Translations under genes and position numbers: made by a program
Part shown: positions 7,632 through 14,775 of the stretch, in pieces
How the letters are laid out: each line of letters begins with the position of its first letter
How positions within the stretch are numbered: position 1 is the stretch's first letter
The notes under the pieces: generated by a model
The model's database searches: none
The model's input: only the letters and a program-made list of their open reading frames with translations
What the model was told of the DNA's origin: nothing
Source: an uncultured Flavobacteriales bacterium
Lineage (GTDB): Bacteria; Bacteroidota; Bacteroidia; Flavobacteriales_D; Sanyastnellaceae
Length of the DNA: 26,622 nucleotides
Assembly (NCBI GenBank): GCA_937974555.1
Contig: CALJKR010000035.1
Coordinates: forward strand, 1-26,622
Direction: 5' to 3'

Positions 7632-8584
7632 TTCTTTTCAATCCACTGATAAATCTCTTTCATGCTGGGTTGAATGATGATTTCAATCCTTCTGTTTTTA
7701 GACTTGTCATTGGCATCAATGGGGTGATATTCACTTCTTCCGGCTGCTGAAAGAATTTCAGGTTTAACCGTAGAGTTTTCGCTCATGATTTTTACAACCT
7801 CCGTTGCGCGAAGAACGCTTAATTCCCAGTTGTCCCTTGGAATGGCAGAGGAGTTTAATTTGTCCGTATCGGTATGTCCTTCAACAATAATTTCTACTTC
7901 ATTTTCGTCTTGAAGGGCTTGCGCGATTTCCAAAAGAGCTTCACGACCTTTGGCATCGACAGCAGTACTTCCGGAAGCAAAAAGTAATTTGGCTTCCATA
8001 CTGACATATACTTTTCCGTCACGCTCTGTTACGGTTAATCCTTTGTTTTTAAAGGCTTCTAAGGCCTTGGTTAATTTGGCTCTCAGCGCCTGAGCAGCAC
8101 TATCCTTCGCAGCCATCATGCGTTGTAAGTCTTGCAGCTTAGCTTCTCTTTCTGCTATGGCATTTTCTTTTTCCTTCACTTCATTTTCTTTCACTTTCAA
8201 TGCAGCTTCTTTTCTGCGCAATTCTTCCAAAAGCAACTTGTTTTCTTTGCTTGATGCTACAAGGAGAGTATTCATCTTTTGAGACAAAGTATCGTTTAAC
8301 GTGCTCAAATTATCCACTTGATCACGCAAGTTTCGGTTTTCCTTTCCGTACTTGGTAGTGTCTTGAGACAACTTGGCAATTTCTTTTTTAGCCGTATTCA
8401 GATTGGTTGTACATTCTTTGTTATTGGCTTCGGTCTTCTCATTGAGATTACGCAGTTGTTCAATTTCTTGATCGGCCTTCTGTTTTTTTTCAGTCAGCTC
8501 AGTAAATTTCTTTTTTGGCACACAAGCAACAAAGGCAACAGAAAGTGCCACACCCAACAAGAATTTTGTACTCTTCATTTTCAT
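7628..8584 (-). CDS. OmpA-family peptidoglycan-binding lipoprotein
   Basis: 318 residues from the ATG at 8584 (another ATG, two codons later at 8578, is equally possible). A longer reading needs a GTG at 8623 that lies inside a terminator hairpin, so it is rejected. The signal ends in a lipobox (SVAFVACVPKKK). A long charged heptad region follows (roughly residues 25-175, rich in K/E/Q/L such as LLLEELRRKEAALKVKENEV), predicting a coiled coil that could span the periplasm. The C-terminal OmpA domain contains LLFASGSTAVD, the VEGHTDTD signature and NRRIEIII, with the Asp and Arg used to grip diaminopimelate. It probably links the outer membrane to peptidoglycan. Confidence 0.9.
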   Translation of the reverse strand: MKMKSTKFLLGVALSVAFVACVPKKKFTELTEKKQKADQEIEQLRNLNEKTEANNKECTTNLNTAKKEIAKLSQDTTKYGKENRNLRDQVDNLSTLNDTLSQKMNTLLVASSKENKLLLEELRRKEAALKVKENEVKEKENAIAEREAKLQDLQRMMAAKDSAAQALRAKLTKALEAFKNKGLTVTERDGKVYVSMEAKLLFASGSTAVDAKGREALLEIAQALQDENEVEIIVEGHTDTDKLNSSAIPRDNWELSVLRATEVVKIMSENSTVKPEILSAAGRSEYHPIDANDKSKNRRIEIIIQPSMKEIYQWIEKN

Positions 8585-8593
8585 GATTTTGTA

Positions 8594-8600
8594 CAAAGTA
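8594..8600 (-). promoter_or_regulatory. Promoter-like box (TACTTTG) of the OmpA-family gene
   Basis: On the minus strand GGG-TACTTTG-TAC precedes the ATG at 8584 by nine bases. It is one base shorter than the TAnnTTTG consensus. It sits inside the 11-mer GTACTTTGTAC, an interrupted palindrome that also occurs before the glycan operon. Its place between the lysS terminator and the ATG supports a separate promoter for this gene. Confidence 0.35.
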
Positions 8601-8614
8601 CCCGCTGAAAAAGG

Positions 8615-8634
8615 AAATCCCACGAATGGGATTT
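8615..8634 (-). terminator. Hairpin terminator after lysS, UUCG loop
   Basis: AAATCCCA (8615-8622) and TGGGATTT (8627-8634) form a perfect 8-bp stem. On the minus strand the loop is TTCG and the stem is followed by CCTTTTT, so it can end transcripts from the rsmI-lysS group about 44 bp past the lysS stop. On the plus strand the stem is followed by TTTT as well, and may act in both directions. Confidence 0.7.
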
Positions 8635-8677
8635 TTTAATTACGAACTTTAAATTGTCAATTGATTGACCTTCGGGA

Positions 8678-10396
8678 TTATCCGATGGCTGCAATCCAGG
8701 CCTCAACATCTGTCAATTGGATGGCAGATATTTCCAACTTGTTCTTTTTGCGGTATCCATTCAATTGCTGATGAATGGCTGTAGGTTTAGCGTTTTTCAA
8801 TGCATCAAGATCAAGAAATCCAGCTTTGGGTAAGTGCTCAGCCCATTCGTCTGAAACACCAATGGCTTTAAAGGCATTGAGGTCAGGACCGTGAACAGGT
8901 TTTTCTGGACGCATTTGAGGGAAGAACAATACCTCTTGGATGGATTCATTGTTGGTTAACAACATAACCAAGCGGTCAACGCCAATTCCCATACCTGAGG
9001 TAGGCGGCATGCCATATTCCAAAGATCGGATGAAGTCATGATCGATGAACATGGCCTCGTCGTCACCACGCTCCATGAGTTTCATTTGTTCTTCAAATCG
9101 ATTCAATTGATCGATGGGGTCGTTCAGTTCACTGTAGGCATTGGCAATCTCTTTTCCATTGACCATCAATTCAAAACGCTCAGTCAATTCGGGATTTTCT
9201 CGGTGTCTTTTGCACAAGGGTGACATTTCTACCGGGTAATCTGTGATGAAGGTGGGTTGGATATAGTTTTTCTCACATTTGGCTCCAAAAATCTCATCGA
9301 TTAATTTTCCTTTTCCCATGGACTCGTTGACTTCTAAGCCAATGGATTTACAAAAATCAAATATTTCTTTTTCTGATTTTCCGGTGATATCAAATCCAGT
9401 AAAGTCAATAATGGATTGGGTCATGGTCACCCGCTTGAAAGGAGGGGTGAAGTTGAGCATTTTCTCTCCGTGGTTTACTTCCGTGGTTCCCAGAGATTGC
9501 ATGCAAACATGGGCCAACATGTTTTCCGTAAAGGTCATCATCCAGTTGTAGTCTTTGAAAGCCACATAGATTTCCATTACTGTAAATTCAGGGTTGTGGG
9601 TTCTGTCCATTCCTTCATTTCTGAAGTTTCTGGAGAACTCATACACACCGTCAAAACCACCCACTATCAGACGCTTGAGATAAAGCTCATTTGCGATGCG
9701 CAAATACATCGGAATGTCCAGGGCATTGTGGTGTGTAATAAATGGACGAGCAGAAGCACCACCGGGGATGTTTTGTAATACGGGTGTATCTACTTCCAAG
9801 TACCCATGGTCATTGAAAAACTGACGCATGGCGTTTACAATTTTGGTTCTGGTATAAAAGGTTTTTTTGACGTTTTCATTGACAACCAAATCCACATAAC
9901 GCATTCTGTAACGGGATTCGGGATCGGTGAAGGCATCAAATACATTTCCATCCGCGTCTTTCTTTACTACGGGAAGCGGTTTAATGGATTTGGCCAAAAT
10001 TTGAAAATGCGAGACCTTGACTGATATCTCCCCCATTTTGGTTGTGAATAGTTTTCCGGTGATACCGATGAAATCGCCAAAATGAACGAGGTGTTTAATT
10101 ACCTCATTGTACATGGTCTTGTCATCTCCGGGGCAGATTTCGTCTACATTCAAGTACAATTGAATTTTACCTGATACATCCTGAAGATCACCAAAAGTGG
10201 CTTTACCCATGACCCGCTGGTTCATGATACGTCCAGCAAGCGTTACTTCTTTTCCTTCTTCATATTGGGCCTTGGCCTCATGAGCGGTAGTTGTGGTGAT
10301 AAATTCTGCAGCTGGAAATGGGTCAATACCCAATTGACGTAACTTTTGTAAAGCTTCTCTTCTTACAATTTCTTCTGGAGATAAATGCGCGTTCAT
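8678..10396 (-). CDS. lysS: Lysyl-tRNA synthetase (class II)
   Basis: 572 residues. It charges tRNA-Lys. The N-terminal OB-fold anticodon domain (LAGRIMNQRVMGKATFGDLQ) is followed by the class II core: motif 2 around FRNEGMDRTHNPEFT and motif 3 GMGIGVDRLVMLL. After the usual end of bacterial LysRS (QEVLFFPQMRPE) there is a further stretch of about 75 residues with LNAFKAIGVSDEWAEHL and LDLDALKNAKPTAIHQQL. This appended helical piece is common in Bacteroidota LysRS and resembles a helix-hairpin-helix-like unit. The gene is 9 bp after rsmI and is followed by a hairpin terminator. Confidence 0.97.
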   Translation of the reverse strand: MNAHLSPEEIVRREALQKLRQLGIDPFPAAEFITTTTAHEAKAQYEEGKEVTLAGRIMNQRVMGKATFGDLQDVSGKIQLYLNVDEICPGDDKTMYNEVIKHLVHFGDFIGITGKLFTTKMGEISVKVSHFQILAKSIKPLPVVKKDADGNVFDAFTDPESRYRMRYVDLVVNENVKKTFYTRTKIVNAMRQFFNDHGYLEVDTPVLQNIPGGASARPFITHHNALDIPMYLRIANELYLKRLIVGGFDGVYEFSRNFRNEGMDRTHNPEFTVMEIYVAFKDYNWMMTFTENMLAHVCMQSLGTTEVNHGEKMLNFTPPFKRVTMTQSIIDFTGFDITGKSEKEIFDFCKSIGLEVNESMGKGKLIDEIFGAKCEKNYIQPTFITDYPVEMSPLCKRHRENPELTERFELMVNGKEIANAYSELNDPIDQLNRFEEQMKLMERGDDEAMFIDHDFIRSLEYGMPPTSGMGIGVDRLVMLLTNNESIQEVLFFPQMRPEKPVHGPDLNAFKAIGVSDEWAEHLPKAGFLDLDALKNAKPTAIHQQLNGYRKKNKLEISAIQLTDVEAWIAAIG

Positions 10397-10405
10397 AGCG
10401 CGAAT

Positions 10406-11077
10406 TTAATCCTTAACGGGCGAAACTAGAAGAACAAATTCACCCTTGGGTGCAGATTGTTCTGCCCAAAGGCGTGCTTGATCTAAAGTTCCTCTAAAAA
10501 CCTCTTCATGAAGTTTGGAGATTTCTCTAACCACGGCACATTCTCGCTCTGCGCCGCAGAATTGGGTGAGTTGTTCGAGTGACTTTAAAAGGCGATGTGG
10601 ACTTTCATAGAGTATAACCGTTTTGTCTTCAAGGGCAATTTTTTTAATTCGGGTTTCTCTACCCTTTTTGTGGGGCAGAAATCCCTCAAAGACAAACTTT
10701 TCGGCAGGTAGGCCGCTGACTACAAGCGCTGGGACAAATGCCGTTGGGCCAGGAAGACATTCTACCTCGATATTTTCCTTGATACATTCTCTAACCAATA
10801 AAAAGCCTGGATCAGATATCGCTGGCGTACCTGAATCGGTGATTAAACAGGTAAGAGAATGGGATTGTATTTTCTGAATCACCTTACCCAGGGTTTGGTG
10901 CTCATTGTTTTGGTGGTAACTCATCAAGGGTTTGGATATCCCCAGATGTTGCAATAATTTACTGCTGTAACGGGTGTCCTCACATAGAATGAAATCACAC
11001 TCTTTGAGGTACCGAATGGCGCGTAAAGTGATGTCCTCTAAATTACCTACGGGAGTAGGGACCAATGCCAATTTCAT
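10406..11077 (-). CDS. rsmI: 16S rRNA (cytidine-1402 2'-O) methyltransferase RsmI
   Basis: 223 residues; the family is often 270-290, so this is the short form lacking the C-terminal extension. RsmI uses SAM to methylate the ribose of C1402 in the decoding centre. It has the tetrapyrrole-methylase fold with VPTPVGNLEDITLRAI at the start, CEDTRYSSKLL, the SAM loop SDSGTPAISDPGFLLVR, LPGPTAFVPALVVSGLP, and FEGFLPHKKGR. The ATG shares one base with the preceding stop (TAATG). It lies between the acidic hypothetical gene and lysS in one transcription unit. Confidence 0.95.
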   Translation of the reverse strand: MKLALVPTPVGNLEDITLRAIRYLKECDFILCEDTRYSSKLLQHLGISKPLMSYHQNNEHQTLGKVIQKIQSHSLTCLITDSGTPAISDPGFLLVRECIKENIEVECLPGPTAFVPALVVSGLPAEKFVFEGFLPHKKGRETRIKKIALEDKTVILYESPHRLLKSLEQLTQFCGAERECAVVREISKLHEEVFRGTLDQARLWAEQSAPKGEFVLLVSPVKD

Positions 11078-11841
11078 TAGGCGTGTCTGCGTTGTACCAA
11101 CTCTTCCAATTCAATGTATGCAATGGAAGTTGTATCCCAACTCCATTTGCGTTTTAGATTTTCAAGGACTTCGAAGGCTCTTTCTGCTGGGGCATTATTT
11201 AGTTCAGAAATACTCAATTCGTATTGTTCTGAATCTCCTTTAAATAGTTCACGAGCAAATTGAAAGCGTTGGTTCATGGTGATGCTCTTTTTCAGATCCT
11301 CGATAGGCGCTTTTTCTAGCGCTTTTAGAATGGTATGCTGTGTCTGTTGTTGTGCCAATATTTCATTGAGGGAGATGATTGGCGTATTGTTATCGGCAGC
11401 CGGCGAGGTTTTTTCTTGGGTTACTTCTTCAATCATATCCATCAAATTTACTTGACGAGTATCCATCTCCATTTCAGACTCTACGGCAGATTCTGCTATT
11501 GGTTCGATTTCAGAATCCATTTCAAATACAAACGACGAAGTTTCCTCTACCTTTTCTTCTTGAATGGGGTTGGAGGTATTGGCAAAAACGGGGGTATCTA
11601 AATCCAAACTAATGGTGGGCATTTCTAACTCAATGGCATCCGCGATGGGAGTTTCATTTACTGGCTGCACTTCTTGCTCGTATGCTTTGTGTCTTAAGAC
11701 AACCAATCTTTCATACAATTCTCGGGAGTGATTGACCATTTGCTCCAAAGAGTCTTTTTTGTTTTTACCACTGTATAGGCCGTTTAATTGATCAGCCAAT
11801 TGTTGGGCTAGGCTTTGAAGGGGAATGAAATGATTTTCCAT
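11077..11841 (-). CDS. Conserved hypothetical protein with acidic middle region
   Basis: 254 residues, no signal peptide. The N-terminal helix (SLAQQLADQLNGLYSGKNKKDSLEQMVNHSRELYERLVVL) looks like a coiled coil. Residues 60-150 are strongly acidic and low in complexity (repeated E/M/S/P, for example VESEMEMD), probably disordered. The C-terminal 90 residues are a compact helical domain: IEDLKKSITMNQRFQFARELF, YELSISELNN, ENLKRKWSWD, LVQRR. I recall this C-terminal pattern from unnamed proteins widespread in Bacteroidota but cannot assign a function. It overlaps the rsmI start by one base, so the two are likely translationally coupled. Confidence 0.75.
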   Translation of the reverse strand: MENHFIPLQSLAQQLADQLNGLYSGKNKKDSLEQMVNHSRELYERLVVLRHKAYEQEVQPVNETPIADAIELEMPTISLDLDTPVFANTSNPIQEEKVEETSSFVFEMDSEIEPIAESAVESEMEMDTRQVNLMDMIEEVTQEKTSPAADNNTPIISLNEILAQQQTQHTILKALEKAPIEDLKKSITMNQRFQFARELFKGDSEQYELSISELNNAPAERAFEVLENLKRKWSWDTTSIAYIELEELVQRRHA

Positions 11842-11923
11842 ACTTTAATCTTGAGACTAAAATACGCGGTCAACGAATGCATAAATGATTCGGTTTAAAG
11901 AGTTATTCAATATCAAAAGTGAG

Positions 11924-12280
11924 TTATTTTAAGATTTGGGCTTGCACTTTTTTAGGCAATCCCAATACCACTTGATGATAGGAATGTTGAACCAGTTTCC
12001 AAACAAGTTCATCAGGAACGTCTTGGTTCAATTGCACGGTATTCCAGTGTTTTTTGTTGCTGTGATAGCCAGGGATTATGCCGGCATATTGCGCTCTCAA
12101 TTCCAAAGCATAGTCGGGATTGCATTTGAGATTGATTCCATCAAAATCGAAGATATCGCACATGGCGAAGATTTTTCCGGCAACTTTGAATACCAGGGTA
12201 TGTTCGTCGAATGGGGTAGATTCTTCAGTGAAGGGTAAGGAGAGACAATAATCTCTGAAGCTTTCAATGTTTAACTCCAT
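11924..12280 (-). CDS. MmcQ/YjbR family protein
   Basis: 118 residues, typical length. The pattern ESFRDYCLSLPFTEESTPFDEHTLVFKVAGKIFA, then DGINLKCNPDYALELRAQY, YHSNKKHWNTVQL and LVWKLVQHSYHQVV matches the MmcQ/YjbR (CyaY-like fold, PF04237) family. Members are called DNA-binding by homology, but their true role is poorly known. It starts three bases after the PorP/SprF stop, so it may be the last gene of that transcript. The 82 bp downstream to the acidic gene hold nothing I recognise. Confidence 0.88.
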   Translation of the reverse strand: MELNIESFRDYCLSLPFTEESTPFDEHTLVFKVAGKIFAMCDIFDFDGINLKCNPDYALELRAQYAGIIPGYHSNKKHWNTVQLNQDVPDELVWKLVQHSYHQVVLGLPKKVQAQILK

Positions 12281-12283
12281 TGT

Positions 12284-13216
12284 TTACTCGTAAGCCGCGC
12301 AAAGTTGTTTTTCGCGACCAATTACCGCGCAGGTCTTGAGATTGATGCTTAGTTCATGGGTATGATATGATCCGTATCTAAGCTTGTTGAGTGTCAAATC
12401 ATAAGCGTAGGATACGCTGATTTGGTTCATGATATCAAATTTAAGGATACCGCTTACTCCGTGACCATTTCGCGCAGCAAAACCAATGCTAAAACGTTTT
12501 TTATAGGTCATCAAAGCTTGGGCATCAATCGCGGGACGAGTGGCTCTTACCCAACGGAACATGAAACTGGGTTTGAAGGCAAAGTCTTTGCTGATTTTGA
12601 TGTATTTTCCGTAGGTAATGTTGTAGTGCGTTTGGTATTTTGAATTGGTAAGTCCGTCAATGGCTCTACCCGGCAAGGTTCTAATCGAAAGTCCGTAAAA
12701 ACGATCCCCACGGTACAACCAAAAACCCATGTTGATATTGGGAAAAATATAATCGCTTACGGTGCCTTGTATGACTGTTTCTGCCAGCGGATCGGCAAAA
12801 TTAATTTTGGTGTAGTCGGCTCTGATTTGATGGAAACCTAGACCAATTCCAGCAGCAAGGTTATACCCTTTGGAAACTCGGGTATGGTAAGCGTAGTTAA
12901 CCATGAAAGAAGTAGAACCAAATGCGCCACTTTGGTCTGATTCTACGATCGCACCTATACCCTGAAACGCATTTTTGTTGGCCCTGAGACGTGCATGCAC
13001 CAGAGCACCGGTGGTTCTTGGAGCCCCATCAATTCCATACCATTGTTGTCGGTAATTGGACTTGAATTCAGTACAGGTGGTATAACCCGTAGCCGCAGGG
13101 TTGATGAACTGATAATTGAAAATGAAATTGGTATATTGGGTTTGTTGCTGCGCAAACAATCCCAAAGTCAAGATGAAACATCCAAAAAGTAGGCTATATT
13201 TTTTTGTATTCATCAT
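12284..13216 (-). CDS. PorP/SprF-family type IX secretion membrane protein
   Basis: 310 residues from the ATG at 13216, which overlaps the upstream stop (TGATG); the ATG one codon later is also possible, and the TTG at 13219 is rejected. Signal peptide: MNTKKYSLLFGCFILTLGLFAQ. The family hallmark follows at once: QYTNFIFNYQFINPAATG, then SNYRQQW. Outer-membrane barrel strands fill the rest (GAIVESDQSGAFGSTSF, GYNLAAGIGLGFH, YGLSIRT, FAFKPSFMFRWV, VSVSYAYD-like). PorP/SprF proteins serve type IX secretion; the SprF kind act on the cargo encoded next to them. Here the neighbour upstream is a CHU_C-domain protein, which supports that role. Confidence 0.94.
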   Translation of the reverse strand: MMNTKKYSLLFGCFILTLGLFAQQQTQYTNFIFNYQFINPAATGYTTCTEFKSNYRQQWYGIDGAPRTTGALVHARLRANKNAFQGIGAIVESDQSGAFGSTSFMVNYAYHTRVSKGYNLAAGIGLGFHQIRADYTKINFADPLAETVIQGTVSDYIFPNINMGFWLYRGDRFYGLSIRTLPGRAIDGLTNSKYQTHYNITYGKYIKISKDFAFKPSFMFRWVRATRPAIDAQALMTYKKRFSIGFAARNGHGVSGILKFDIMNQISVSYAYDLTLNKLRYGSYHTHELSINLKTCAVIGREKQLCAAYE

Positions 13217-14226
13217 CAATGTAAAATAGAAATATAGCCAGTGAATGGTGTGATATAAACCACAGGTGAATTGAGTTCAATCACATAATAATAACTACCC
13301 GTTGGGAGTTTTTTTCCGCGATTGGTTCCATTCCAAGGAGTGGCATATCCAATGGATCGAAAAATATTCTGACCCCAACGGTCATAAATATTGACCTCTG
13401 CACGTTCAAATTTCTCAATACCGTCGATAATCCAATCATCATTTACTCCATCTCCATTGGGGGAAATGGCATTGGCAAATCCAATGGGCACGCCGACATT
13501 CACTTGGACGGAGTCCATCAATTGGCAGCTACCGATATTGGATTCAACGGTGAATATTTGTGTTTCGGTTGGAAAAGCAGTTGGATTTTGACCATTGGGA
13601 TTACTGACAAACTCTTCTGGATTCCAGCTGTAATTGGCATCAGTATTTGCTCCGCCGCAATACAAGTAGGCTTCTTGTCCTGCAAAAATAAAGAGCGGTG
13701 AGGTAGCAGCAGCAATTTCAAGAGGAGGACCAGATGCAGAAACTTGAATAGAACAAGGTCCAAAAATTCCTTGGTGATTGGAACCCAATACAACGATAAA
13801 GCTACTGGAGGCAGGCAGCGCATTGATATTAAAAGTTTGTACATCATTTTTGAAGATGTAACAACCGATTTGACCAATGTAGCTTGAGGGATCACATGGT
13901 GAGCCATTGGGATCAACTTGAATGATACTCATATAAACGGTATCAAAGGCCACTTGAGCAGTTCCAGAAACGGGATCAACAAAAATGTAATCACAATCGT
14001 CTCTTACCAAAGTAATTTGGGTTTGACCTCCTTGCGTTCCTGTTTGCATGCTCATAAAAAACGACATGCTGACGTCCATACATCCAAAGGAAAAAGGAGT
14101 CGCAATCATGTCTGCATTGACAGGAGCAGCTTGTGCACATAGTGGATTATCACCAGCTAATTCGCATGATTGTCCCACTGCCCAAATGGATAGACATACA
14201 AAAATGGAAGTGAGGAGGTTTCTCAT
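13216..14226 (-). CDS. Secreted protein with CHU_C (type B, type IX) sorting domain
   Basis: 336 residues. An N-terminal signal peptide (SIFVCLSIWAVGQS) is followed by a beta-rich region of about 220 residues with cysteine pairs (CELAGDNPLC, CDPSSYIGQIGCYIF) and Ser/Gly strands. The middle contains a PKD/Ig-like stretch (AYLYCGGANTDANYSWNPE, FTVESNIGSCQLMDSVQV). The last 85 residues are the gliding-motility-associated C-terminal domain: ISPNGDGVNDDWIIDGI, INIYDRWG-type (VNIYDRWGQNIF), WNGTNRGKKLPTGSYYYVI, and TGYISIL. That domain directs cargo through the type IX system. The rest suggests a surface adhesin or matrix protein; no enzyme domain is visible. It is small for the class, which often exceeds 1000 residues. 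Confidence 0.93.
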   Translation of the reverse strand: MRNLLTSIFVCLSIWAVGQSCELAGDNPLCAQAAPVNADMIATPFSFGCMDVSMSFFMSMQTGTQGGQTQITLVRDDCDYIFVDPVSGTAQVAFDTVYMSIIQVDPNGSPCDPSSYIGQIGCYIFKNDVQTFNINALPASSSFIVVLGSNHQGIFGPCSIQVSASGPPLEIAAATSPLFIFAGQEAYLYCGGANTDANYSWNPEEFVSNPNGQNPTAFPTETQIFTVESNIGSCQLMDSVQVNVGVPIGFANAISPNGDGVNDDWIIDGIEKFERAEVNIYDRWGQNIFRSIGYATPWNGTNRGKKLPTGSYYYVIELNSPVVYITPFTGYISILH

Positions 14227-14231
14227 TATGA

Positions 14232-14239
14232 CAAATATA
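14232..14239 (-). promoter_or_regulatory. -7 box (TATATTTG) of the CHU_C-porP pair
   Basis: On the minus strand TATATTTG-TCATA-ATG; the box matches TAnnTTTG exactly and lies five bases from the ATG. A TTTG sequence (14258-14255) is 15 nt upstream, shorter than the usual spacing of about 19-21. The predicted leader is 0-3 nt. Confidence 0.45.
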
Positions 14240-14249
14240 CTTCCTTGCT

Positions 14250-14750
14250 TTAGGCAAACTCGATCATGATTGTACTTTTTTCAACCGCCTGCCCTTCAAT
14301 AACTTTAATCTCTTTGATGATGCCAACGCCGGCAGCCTTGATGACATTTTCCATTTTCATGGCCTCTAAGATCACCAAGGGCATATCTTTCTCTATTACA
14401 TCTCCAGCTTTAACCATTAACTTCAATACCAGACCCGGCATGGGAGCCTTCAGTTCTTTCATTTTTTTCTGATTGCTCGTGCCCATTCCCAGAGACTTCA
14501 ACATTTCATCTATGGGTTCAACCACCTTTACCGTGTAAATATTTTGATTGACTTTTATTTTGGCTTCCTGGCTCTCTTTGTCGATGCTAATCCACTCTGC
14601 ACGATAGGTCTTTCCTGCCCAAGAAAATTGAAAAACTCGGCTGTTTTGGGTGCCATTGCAATCCAAGGTTATAGAATCGGAAATTGCTTTGGTGAAATTT
14701 TCATTCCACTCTACTGAATATTCTTTGCCCTCAATTTGTGCTTTTGCCAT
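14250..14750 (-). CDS. Biotin carboxyl carrier protein of an acyl-CoA carboxylase
   Basis: 166 residues. The C-terminal biotinyl domain (residues about 98-166) has PMPGLVLKLMVKAGDVI and the biotin motif EAMKMEN, with the biotinylated Lys132. The N-terminal 80 residues are a small beta domain (GKEYSVEW, VFQFSWAGKTYRAEW, IYTVKV) resembling the extra domain found ahead of the biotinyl domain in Bacteroidota acetyl/propionyl-CoA carboxylase carriers. The biotin carboxylase and carboxyltransferase subunits are not in the window, so the substrate (acetyl-, propionyl- or other acyl-CoA) cannot be fixed. The gene is divergent from hemW with only 25 bp between the start codons. Confidence 0.92.
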   Translation of the reverse strand: MAKAQIEGKEYSVEWNENFTKAISDSITLDCNGTQNSRVFQFSWAGKTYRAEWISIDKESQEAKIKVNQNIYTVKVVEPIDEMLKSLGMGTSNQKKMKELKAPMPGLVLKLMVKAGDVIEKDMPLVILEAMKMENVIKAAGVGIIKEIKVIEGQAVEKSTIMIEFA

Positions 14751-14757
14751 AATATCG

Positions 14758-14765
14758 CAAAACTA
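14758..14765 (-). promoter_or_regulatory. -7 box (TAGTTTTG) of the biotin carrier gene
   Basis: On the minus strand TAGTTTTG-CGATATT-ATG. The box matches TAnnTTTG exactly and is seven bases before the start codon, predicting a leader of about 3-4 nt. It falls within the 25 bp that separate this gene from hemW. No clear -33 TTTG is seen, and that position would already be inside hemW. Confidence 0.45.
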
Positions 14766-14775
14766 AAGAATTAAC

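Noticed and set aside
8585..8623. GTG-initiated N-terminal extension of the OmpA-family gene
   Set aside because: It would begin in the loop of the lysS terminator hairpin and put 13 residues before a normal lipoprotein signal.
8640..8677. Riboswitch or T-box-like leader near lysS
   Set aside because: This is downstream of lysS; upstream of lysS there are only nine bases to rsmI, so no leader can be present.
11335..11612. Two overlapping plus-strand open frames opposite the acidic hypothetical gene
   Set aside because: They are rich in F/Y/L because they read the antisense of an E/M/S-rich region; no start context or homology is visible.
11842..11923. Possible tRNA or small RNA in the gap before the acidic gene
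   Set aside because: 82 bp with no cloverleaf pairing, no terminator and no exact TAnnTTTG box (only TATTTTAG, one mismatch).
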